17,367 nucleotides of DNA from positions 6,999 through 24,365 of the forward strand of contig DUGC01000115.1 of the NCBI GenBank assembly GCA_013331625.1, given 5' to 3'. This DNA is from Candidatus Iainarchaeum sp. GTDB lineage: Archaea; Iainarchaeota; Iainarchaeia; Iainarchaeales; Iainarchaeaceae. Of this stretch, positions 10,601 to 14,682 are shown piece by piece. The notes under the pieces were generated by a model. The model saw nothing but the letters and a program-made list of their open reading frames with translations, made no database searches and was not told where the DNA came from. Numbering within the stretch: position 1 is the stretch's first letter; each line of letters starts with the position of its first letter. The position numbers and the translations under genes were made by a program.

Positions 10601-11909
10601 AATACCCAACACGCAGGCTTTTTTGGATACGATCCATTTCAACGCATTGCTCATGGAGGATGGCTATACACCCGACTTTGGCAGGGACTTTGCAAGGCAC
10701 TATTCGCAGGAAAGGTTCTTTGATACCCCTGATTGGTTCTTTGGGCTTGCAAAGGACAGTTCAGGAAAGGATTACGGGGTGGGAAAGCTCTTTGCCGATA
10801 ATGCAATCACTTTCAAAAACCGCTATTTCGATTCCCAAAAGCTCCCTGCTGCCGGCACTTATGAAGTATTAATTGGCATCGAGCCTTCAAATGGAAGCTT
10901 CAGGCTCTTTAGGCCCGATGGCACGCCGAACGCGGCAGTGGATGTCGAATTTTACATGGTGAACGGCCCGGCCCCAAGCTCTGCATTCTATTCAACACCA
11001 ATTGACGGCCTTGTCGGCCTTGAAGGGGATTCCTTCAACAGGCAGGGCTATGGAGTGAGCTTTGAGAACAGGAGCGCTGCCCCCGTGAATTTCAATAACG
11101 AGGCGCAGCCTGCAAAGAGCAATCCGGATTCGGGAAGCAACGCCATAGCAAATGTTGCAACTGCAATGGATAAGGGGTTTTACACGCTGAATGCATCCCC
11201 TTCGCAGCGGGGCAGCATCTTTGAGCTCGAGAAGGTTTCGGCAAGTGAAGCGAAAATGCGCTTCAGCCCATCAAAGGCAACTCCGGTGATGCTGAAAGTG
11301 AATGCGGACACCATTTCAACCGACAACCTCGCGGCATTCTACACGATTACCGCAAACGAAACCCCGATAGATGTCGGCATGGCATCGACATACTGGGACG
11401 GCGCCGGGGCCTGCCTTGACCCTTCGGGCGCAGTAATAACCGAGTCGTTTGATTTCAGGTCGGACCGCGCCGCAACTTCAAAAGACCCCGTCATTGACTG
11501 GCAGAGCGTGTACGGCATTGACTTTGGCGCGGTAAATTATACTGGCCGGGCGTATTTGCGCACGATCCTCTACACCGACCCGCAGCAGGAAGTAGTGCTG
11601 CGGCTTGAAAGCCCGCGCGATAATGCACAGTTCCTCACTCCTGATGAGGGCGGGCAGAAAGTGCGGCTTGCAGGAGTGGGCGGGATTTCGTTCAATAACC
11701 CCGGCGGCGGTTCATTAGGGAGCGTAAACAGCTTAAGTGATGTCTTTGGCCTTGTGGTTGACAGGAAAGTGTGCGTTGTGGATTCGGGAAGGAAAGCGGG
11801 CTTTTTCTGGAACCCCAAGGCGGTTTATGAGATGGCTGGAAAGGAGAGGAACATTTCCGAGCTGACAAATTCCCTTGTGGCAGGCGAGAGCTGCATTGGC
11901 TTTGGGTGA
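4623..11909 (+). CDS. Giant signal-anchored surface protein with carboxypeptidase-regulatory-like repeats (2428 aa)
   Basis: This is the first gene of the operon; ATG 4623 has no Shine-Dalgarno motif. Residues 1-25 are a short, probably cytoplasmic tail, and 26-48 a hydrophobic signal-anchor. Beta-sandwich repeats resembling carboxypeptidase-regulatory/SpaA-type domains follow at about 55-130, 227-305, 313-376, 405-470, 493-563 and 906-1010, typically with D-x-x-G-x-V/A openings and a closing G-x-Y or DGY. From about residue 909 the protein is a paralogue of the preceding gene, including EWKDATLGGNA (residue 1148 on), CDWG, DPC...LPDYMINL, the EHLHSD motif (His 1810 and 1812), and the C-terminal C...FWNP...NIS...SCIG block. 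It differs by a ~245-residue Ala/Gln-rich segment (about 1464-1709) between two hydrophobic stretches (1448-1461, 1711-1730). Many cysteines suggest disulfides outside the cell. Its function is unknown; adhesion or an outward part of a membrane complex is inference. Confidence 0.93.
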   Translation: MEEGQSGGAAGAIAGIFDLTAGEGKRNLAIAMAALLIVIGAFFYLSIGTSGPGNAELTVLVKDADGKPVYKATVSIAGKEGFFATTNKDGRVTFSPLSQGQEIRVEASKNGFKKGAKSLKIGSNSEEISIDLDPELENTSMSRAITFVGPNGVRLEGKPLSIELSCSSGVSVDSPSRQVTQGRIEVEQPSGCGTLLAKVSGSGFEDASYNLAQSQIVKLAELAAKLGKATITVRDETGRFVDRAQVTIIDSRAIPTGNTDSTRLGEVSFNLEPGAYTAKVVDNTGMYAQAEAQFTLDGGGGAKVNVVLTGKPVAVVSVKVVDRQGGQILNGARLSIEGPQGSRESRDISGTEITVAFPAQGIYTLIASADSDYALGEPVTVDTSKDDGKKITIGLSKCASASCRALRVKVVDEDLLPVINARVGLVGAADNFFADIYGMRATDFEGIATFPNVKSGAYRAIAQKFPSEGESGDFEVTQGAGSDVTVKLIIGKGTIEVGALDNENRPIPFGYANFKNEGTEQLGKVALNAQGKASVELKADKRVFVTLEADGYAPYNSPSVQVLPGKTTKISAKMQKQISGTMPRIEFEGIFDSAGQLQKNLAAGTSDTARFKIIVPKELDGKIGKLGFFVRVGSKDSSEKDSIYISAVNAPRSSVLKGATFSAPKSSADDMANVTNDEAKWALVSWEGGQMAQGVYGAEIEVTIRDSATAGAFLPLYYRAFAEKLAGGVLRDPADTQLNESEDAAGKQGLYAQSYVKEFYEGAQEECDSQFCYSDRITDKREGLFLTKPYALRIFGDYTMQFSLTNNSPGIHDNANILFKNSVNGVIADNKVALKSYNIKNADSQSFTSQESRFESDAIALGDFRQNKSVAGTIQLQPEILGETAIDMRVISNQQQVFGRLTALSVVNEKDLNISILPKTLPALTEFDLNVEVRLTGPLGGFDEVDGAIVRIERITSDRRKTVLSATTGMHGKVSVKIPASEPGTRIAVRVEKDGYASATTTLKVSSNLLSVTPQAIRSSLNLTSKHEDKVFVEVKNLVPIDLEIKSLRLGGNFYGLIDTKKVNNWLAQYTGKSALRYGESRQLTLLSAISEDAKLLDEPKKLQGSLYIEVSNANGTLNWPIEVPVEVAISLSEPPKEPNCLEVSLKEWKDATLGGNAQTEFHIRNNCLSEGGKPLDLANLKAKIKWNSNRLGNVELHVTDSATGSEASGALSEGAFSNLLEFIPAGKEYVALLEFTPKGDTRGQKAQFNVIIDAAQITNEGEQLVGATNEIASEIDIIDLSECIKYEPDAQSGLILQPEDDEGRIEIDSAACGNVDIDFWLCRNNKDCAGGVEGAIQASPDKFTLTPKSSKKIIVVGRQAIPGLYGLNVDVRTPGSNYRQIALIDVLAKPTAQDAFDLYKYDFTVKGKGAKDSTQLTNRFLLDKVDVDASICDWGEATEKGWWNWKMAGVGAVVGAVASIKPAMDAAKMAAQNTATKTSTKLAASKSSQAVSSASTKASSNTLEGVCRNIDAGKASAISARTACSLTPAKAQVEAAAGQLEAAAQQCNSIRQKAQQYDNIDDSAFGQLDSGITPYGDAEALSRAQGFVEQKQALNSQILGELQAVSGQLQAASAQYAAAAPVAETSCKTTPATCNGCPATLSGAVAKTQQSATSLQSYIAKDYGEAAAKTGIVGTNIAATRAASAASQSALSPALSAAATSAPFFSPTAIMGIFTVGGFFVGGVIGNLFGQDPCDQRHSNELPDYMINLVEDAGPIESEDSNFSFDYDMESAQVIGKYEKQRVGIIVTNNGIEDPKPVFSTVTFNAKEHLHSDPTRISRGNSSFGPFNVPDHANPDVAAKIHLKFRTQDVPEKLPDLSFDTISCVSGNRMGITGKGALPKIKLNWSFGENGIGNDSCLQQNPEGVYCDAVQFSIMLSRRLNALREFFDLNPDLSCPANPLAQDAAAIGRDLNINAQAGTSCYINSWAGYLEGEPAIKGLLLANEGTISWTGEIPNTQAFLDTIHFNALLMEDGYTPDFGRDFARHYSQERFFDTPDWFFGLAKDSSGKDYGVGKLFADNAITFKNRYFDSQKLPAAGTYEVLIGIEPSNGSFRLFRPDGTPNAAVDVEFYMVNGPAPSSAFYSTPIDGLVGLEGDSFNRQGYGVSFENRSAAPVNFNNEAQPAKSNPDSGSNAIANVATAMDKGFYTLNASPSQRGSIFELEKVSASEAKMRFSPSKATPVMLKVNADTISTDNLAAFYTITANETPIDVGMASTYWDGAGACLDPSGAVITESFDFRSDRAATSKDPVIDWQSVYGIDFGAVNYTGRAYLRTILYTDPQQEVVLRLESPRDNAQFLTPDEGGQKVRLAGVGGISFNNPGGGSLGSVNSLSDVFGLVVDRKVCVVDSGRKAGFFWNPKAVYEMAGKERNISELTNSLVAGESCIGFG
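11904..11909 (+). promoter_or_regulatory. Shine-Dalgarno motif overlapping the upstream stop codon
   Basis: GGGTGA includes the stop codon of the giant gene and sits 6 bases before ATG 11916, matching the anti-SD end of archaeal 16S rRNA (GGTGA core). This supports translational coupling. Confidence 0.5.
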
Positions 11910-11915
11910 ACCGCC

Positions 11916-12284
11916 ATGGAGATTGCATCGCTTTTCATCTGGGAGTTCATTTCCGATGTGAGCTTCATGCTCAAGGTTTTCGTGATGATGACGCTTGCGA
12001 ACTGGGTGAGGAACCATCTTGGCGACAGCCCGGTCTCCTGGATACTTATTGTGGGCATCGGCTATTTTGTGCTCTTTGACGGCTGGGCGGTTTTTGGCCC
12101 CATTTATCTCTTATACCTGTTATTGGGCTTTGGGGTGAGCTCGATCATAATCGACTTCTTCTTTGTGGGTGCCGGCGGCCCGCCTGAGCAGGAAGGGATT
12201 GAGTCCCCGGTGAGCAGCGGCGTTGACATCATGAAAAGGATGGGCGAGAAGGCTGCACACATGAATGTCATGAGGAGGCGCTAA
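11916..12284 (+). CDS. Small polytopic membrane protein, first of a related series (122 aa)
   Basis: ATG 11916 lies 6 bp after the giant gene's stop, so the two are almost surely co-transcribed. The product has hydrophobic segments at about residues 15-30 (weak), 39-55 and 60-84, then a soluble tail (85-122) that starts GGPPEQE and ends in MRRR, likely cytoplasmic by the positive-inside rule. Residues 20-80 align without gaps with residues 40-100 of the next protein; I count about 19 identities in 60, including T-L...V-R...G...YF..F...Y.L.LLLG...S.II. The LG at 35-36 is 13 residues before Tyr50, a spacing shared with the next two proteins. No enzymatic motif is visible. A structural membrane subunit working with the giant protein is the likely role, but no family is recognised. 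Confidence 0.85.
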   Translation: MEIASLFIWEFISDVSFMLKVFVMMTLANWVRNHLGDSPVSWILIVGIGYFVLFDGWAVFGPIYLLYLLLGFGVSSIIIDFFFVGAGGPPEQEGIESPVSSGVDIMKRMGEKAAHMNVMRRR

Positions 12285-12287
12285 AAA

Positions 12288-12614
12288 ATGGCATTTATAG
12301 GCCAGAAGGGCCATATAATTTTCCTGATAATAGGCGCATTCATAATACTTGCAATACTCCCCGTTATTTTGACCACCTTTTTCTGGCCTGCAAAAATAAT
12401 CATGCAGGTCGTAATGATCTTCACCCTCTACACTACGGTGCGCGGGCTGATGGGCTCTGGCAACCTCACGATCATGATTTCGGCAATCCTCATCTATTTC
12501 ATGGTATTCAAGTATTTTGAGATTTTCCTCTCGCTCTATGTACTCCAGCTGCTCTTGGGATTGCAGTTCCTTTCGGTCATAATATGGGGAGTTGGCACTA
12601 CGATGAGGAAGTAG
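12288..12614 (+). CDS. Small polytopic membrane protein, second of the series (108 aa)
   Basis: ATG 12288 is 3 bp after the previous stop, with GAGGAGG (12272-12278) as its Shine-Dalgarno motif inside the upstream gene. The product is almost wholly hydrophobic, with predicted membrane segments at about 9-32, 36-53, 60-76 and 78-102, and short polar ends (GQKGH at the N-terminus, TTMRK at the C-terminus). Its core is homologous to the preceding protein, with MG at 55-56 and Tyr70 at the shared 13-residue spacing, followed by YF..F. It has one more N-terminal membrane segment than its sister. Function is unknown; it is a candidate pore or scaffold subunit of the same assembly. Confidence 0.85.
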   Translation: MAFIGQKGHIIFLIIGAFIILAILPVILTTFFWPAKIIMQVVMIFTLYTTVRGLMGSGNLTIMISAILIYFMVFKYFEIFLSLYVLQLLLGLQFLSVIIWGVGTTMRK

Positions 12615-12650
12615 GGTTTTTATTGTTTGGAATGGTTATATTGTGGGAAA

Positions 12651-12655
12651 GGTGG
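12651..12655 (+). promoter_or_regulatory. Shine-Dalgarno motif that decides the start at 12660
   Basis: GGTGG sits 4 bases before ATG 12660, favouring this start over the in-frame TTG at 12627, which would add 11 residues (starting MEWLY) ahead of the natural-looking N-terminus. Confidence 0.5.
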
Positions 12656-12659
12656 AAAA

Positions 12660-12923
12660 ATGAAGCTAGTGCTCCTTGAAGGGCTCCTTGACAGCTTGTG
12701 GATAGTGCTCACCCTGTTCCTTTTCGTCTGGATTTACGGGTGGGCAAAGGAGAATTTGGGCTCTGCAAAGCTCGCGATACTTTTCGCCCTCATTGTCGTG
12801 TACCTGACATTTTACTCCTATCCTTTCCTTGTGTGGCTGCTCGTGATATTTTTCCTCATACAGACTTTCGGCAAGGAATTTATTTCCCAGATCAACCCTT
12901 ATGGCGGGGACCAGCTGAGGTGA
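12660..12923 (+). CDS. Small polytopic membrane protein, third of the series (87 aa)
   Basis: I take ATG 12660 because a GGTGG motif precedes it; a TTG at 12627 is possible but less likely. Three hydrophobic segments are seen at about residues 8-28, 36-52 and 54-70, then a short polar tail (GKEFISQINPYGGDQLR). The LG at 33-34 is followed after exactly 13 residues by Tyr48, the same arrangement as in the two preceding proteins, so it is probably a more diverged copy. The 45-bp gap before it is the widest in the operon and contains a T5 run (12617-12621) and an AT-rich TTATATT, so partial termination or an internal promoter is possible. Function is unknown. Confidence 0.82.
   Translation: MKLVLLEGLLDSLWIVLTLFLFVWIYGWAKENLGSAKLAILFALIVVYLTFYSYPFLVWLLVIFFLIQTFGKEFISQINPYGGDQLR
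12917..12923 (+). promoter_or_regulatory. Shine-Dalgarno motif for the GTG start at 12928
   Basis: GAGGTGA spans the upstream stop codon and ends 4 bases before GTG 12928. It supports the GTG start over the out-of-frame ATG at 12924. Confidence 0.55.
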
Positions 12924-12927
12924 ATGC

Positions 12928-13260
12928 GTGGATACGTTTAATTTCATAATTTCAGCGCTCCTCATGTTCATGGCAGTGCAGCTCGGGCCGGAGGGCTACT
13001 GGATCGCGCTTGGGATAGTTGCAATATCCATACTGACATCAAAGGACCTCTCGACCGTGATAATGTTTGGCGGCGCGAGCATAGCGATGTTTTTGCTTGT
13101 GGGCAGCCATGATGACAGCCTCTGGCTCATTGCCCTCTTTGGCCTTATCATACTCTCGGTAGTGTTTGGCTCAAAGCCGGCAACACCCCAGCAGCCTGAC
13201 ATGGGGATGGGGGGCTATGGGGACATGTTTGGCGGCATGGGCGGCGGAATGGGTTATTGA
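12928..13260 (+). CDS. Small membrane protein with Gly/Met-rich tail, probable fourth member (110 aa)
   Basis: The start is GTG 12928, 4 bp after the previous stop, with a strong GAGGTGA motif. Four hydrophobic segments lie at about 4-18, 23-37, 42-58 and 64-80. LG at residues 19-20 is followed after 13 residues by Ser34 rather than Tyr, so relationship to the three upstream proteins is plausible but weaker. After a Pro/Gln spacer (KPATPQQP) the last ~20 residues are almost only Gly and Met with a few Tyr, Phe and Asp (PDMGMGGYGDMFGG then MGGGMGY). Such a tail is likely flexible. Function is unknown. Confidence 0.83.
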   Translation: MDTFNFIISALLMFMAVQLGPEGYWIALGIVAISILTSKDLSTVIMFGGASIAMFLLVGSHDDSLWLIALFGLIILSVVFGSKPATPQQPDMGMGGYGDMFGGMGGGMGY

Positions 13261-13652
13261 TGCAGGCGCTTTTTATCGTAATTTTAGTGGCACTTGCGGC
13301 AATATTTATCAGCATCAACCAGGCAGGCCTTGCACTCCTGACAGGCATTGTACTGCTCGCTGACCTTGCAGGCGGCCTGCTTTCAGGGGTTATCGGAGCT
13401 CTTTTCGGCACCTTCGGCGCCCTTAAGGAAACAGCGCAGGGGGAGGCAGCAGAAGTTGAGGCGGCAAAGGTCAAATACCCTTCCGGAAAGAAAGCATTTG
13501 AAGAAGGGTTTGGCAGGCTTGGCAAGGAGTTTGGCAAAAGGGAAAAGGACAAGCAGGAGGGAAAGATGATCAAATCCAAGCTCAATACCGCAAACCTTGC
13601 AGCATCGGTTGAGAATTTCCTTGCAGGCATTGGGAAGGCCTTGAAGAAATGA
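13260..13652 (+). CDS. Small membrane protein with long basic cytoplasmic tail (130 aa)
   Basis: ATG 13260 overlaps the upstream stop by one base (TGATG), the usual mark of coupled translation; the TTG at 13257 would add one Met. Residues 1-19 form a hydrophobic helix and 22-56 a second Leu/Gly/Ala-rich region, probably one or two more helices with glycine-zipper-like spacing (LAGGLLSGVIGALFG). Residues 57-130 are hydrophilic, predicted helical and strongly basic overall (KKAFEEGFGRLGKEFGKREK), and therefore probably cytoplasmic. It lacks the LG-x13-Tyr signature of the preceding proteins. As the last gene of the operon, it could link the membrane assembly to a cytoplasmic partner; that is inference. 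Confidence 0.83.
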   Translation: MQALFIVILVALAAIFISINQAGLALLTGIVLLADLAGGLLSGVIGALFGTFGALKETAQGEAAEVEAAKVKYPSGKKAFEEGFGRLGKEFGKREKDKQEGKMIKSKLNTANLAASVENFLAGIGKALKK

Positions 13653-13729
13653 CCGGCGGCATTAATGCAAAAAAACGGCCAAAGCACAAATGGCAAAAAT
13701 CAATAAATGAAAAACAATCGTTTCGCCGG

Positions 13730-13734
13730 TTTTT
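13730..13734 (+). terminator. U-tract terminator candidate after the operon
   Basis: CGCCGG followed by T5, 77 bases after the stop at 13652, with only a weak distant complement upstream (CGGC at 13676-13679). This is a possible end of the 4623-13652 transcript. Confidence 0.3.
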
Positions 13735-13765
13735 GCAAACTTGGGCTGGCGGAACCCTCTTGTGA

Positions 13766-13807
13766 GGATGGGTATGATGGTTATCCCATCCGGAAGAAAT
13801 GGGATAA
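13766..13807. repeat. Overlapping, mutually exclusive stem-loops
   Basis: GGATGGG (13766-13772) can pair with CCCATCC (13785-13791), while TTATCCCAT (13781-13789) can instead pair with ATGGGATAA (13799-13807). The middle segment is shared, so only one stem can form at a time. Confidence 0.5.
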
Positions 13808-13934
13808 GCCACATACATTCGCTTACAATTAAAAAACCGGTTTGGCAGGGATAAAACCCTAAACTCCGGATTGATTTCTTTTTTGCAGCAAACCGTAAGT
13901 ATTTACCCAAAAATTATGTGCGGTTCGCTACCAT

Positions 13935-13975
13935 GCAGGCCACAAAAGTCTTCTTGGCATTTATTTGTGGCCTGC
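13935..13975. repeat. Perfect 12-bp inverted repeat with 17-nt loop
   Basis: GCAGGCCACAAA (13935-13946) is the exact reverse complement of TTTGTGGCCTGC (13964-13975). Two further pairs (AT/AT) can form outside a one-base bulge at 13976. No T-run follows, so it is not a classic intrinsic terminator. It lies 56 bases past the stop of the minus-strand gene. Confidence 0.65.
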
Positions 13976-14030
13976 CATAATCAAAATCCCCGGGTTGAAA
14001 TAAATTTTAAAATCAGGTATTTGCCGCCTT

Positions 14031-14618
14031 TCATTTCTTCTGCAGCTCAAGGAGCGTCTTGCGGTCCGTTTCAAGGATTTTTTGCAAAATCCCCTGAAGC
14101 GCAATGGTGTTTGCCTTTGTTTCGCCAACTTCCTTTTCAAGCGAGCTGATCCTTTTGTCAAGTGCCTCAAGCTGCGCAACAGCCTGAGGGGTGATCTTGG
14201 GGGCAGAGTCGATTTTTTCATGCAACTCGGCAATCCCCTGCTGCACATCGTCAATTTTCCCCGCATGCTCTTCGAGCATTGTGTGGGTTGCGGCATGGCT
14301 TGCAAGCTGCTCATCAGATGCATCCTTTGCATCTTCGGATAGGTCCCCTTCAGCATAATCCTCTTCCCCCTCTTCCCCGCTTATATCATCCGCGCCATCA
14401 TCAGCAGCATCCTGCTCTTGCAAATCTTCCTGCGTGGCAGGGGCTTTCTGTGGTTGCGCGGGGGGCTGGACAGTTATGCCCTTGGCTTCTGCAAGGACCG
14501 ATTCAATCTCGGCTCCAGAGAGGCTTATGCCTGCAAGGGTGATTTTTATGGTGTTGTCATCTACCCCTGAGGAGATCATGCGCTTTACCGTTTGCAGCAC
14601 CACTTCGTTTGACACCAT
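14031..14618 (-). CDS. Acidic coiled-coil protein with N-terminal UBA-like helical domain (195 aa)
   Basis: The start codon is the minus-strand ATG at 14618-14616, preceded by GTGATC (14628-14623), a direct match to the archaeal anti-SD. Residues 3-47 form a small helical domain (VKRMISSGVDDNTIKITLAG then GAEIESVLAEA) of the 'GY-x-xE-IxxAL' kind that resembles UBA/CUE-like bundles. Residues 50-100 are a Pro/Gln then Asp/Glu-rich, probably disordered linker. Residues 105-190 are heptad-like and likely form a coiled coil, including LEALDKRISSLEKEVGETKA. There is no signal peptide or membrane segment, so it is cytoplasmic. It is divergent from the HerA-like gene across 64 bp and may share its promoter region. 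A scaffold or adaptor role is plausible but unproven. Confidence 0.85.
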   Translation of the reverse strand: MVSNEVVLQTVKRMISSGVDDNTIKITLAGISLSGAEIESVLAEAKGITVQPPAQPQKAPATQEDLQEQDAADDGADDISGEEGEEDYAEGDLSEDAKDASDEQLASHAATHTMLEEHAGKIDDVQQGIAELHEKIDSAPKITPQAVAQLEALDKRISSLEKEVGETKANTIALQGILQKILETDRKTLLELQKK

Positions 14619-14651
14619 AATTGATCACTTTTGCACTATATGTTAGGCAAA

Positions 14652-14659
14652 TTTATATA
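14652..14659 (+). promoter_or_regulatory. TATA box in the 64-bp divergent promoter
   Basis: TTTATATA is centred 27-28 bp before ATG 14683, exactly where a leaderless transcript would need it. The same AT-rich block, read on the minus strand (about 37 bp from ATG 14618), would give the divergent gene a leader of roughly 10 nt that includes its GTGATC motif. A shared bidirectional promoter is likely. Confidence 0.65.
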
Positions 14660-14682
14660 TTAACTTATAGTCTATACTGTTC

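Larger units (their letters stand above)
13653..14030. other. 378-bp convergent intergenic region rich in inverted repeats, no clear gene
   Basis: This lies between the plus-strand operon and the minus-strand coiled-coil gene. It contains overlapping inverted repeats at 13766-13807, a perfect 12-bp inverted repeat at 13935-13975, several A- or T-runs next to CCGG, and an AT-rich TATA-like stretch on the minus strand near 13999-14009. No tRNA fold and no convincing coding frame was found. A minus-strand frame of 50-82 codons with a hydrophobic C-terminus is discussed among the findings. Confidence 0.6.

Noticed and set aside
12624..12644. Internal promoter (TTATATT) in the 45-bp gap before the 87-residue gene
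   Set aside because: The box is only about 21 bp before the ATG and a Shine-Dalgarno motif is present, so it would place the start too close for the SD to be transcribed with it; kept only as a remark.
13768..13854. 28-codon plus-strand frame starting at ATG 13768 within the alternative hairpins
   Set aside because: Too short, no sensible spacing to a Shine-Dalgarno motif, and the bases are explained by the inverted repeats.
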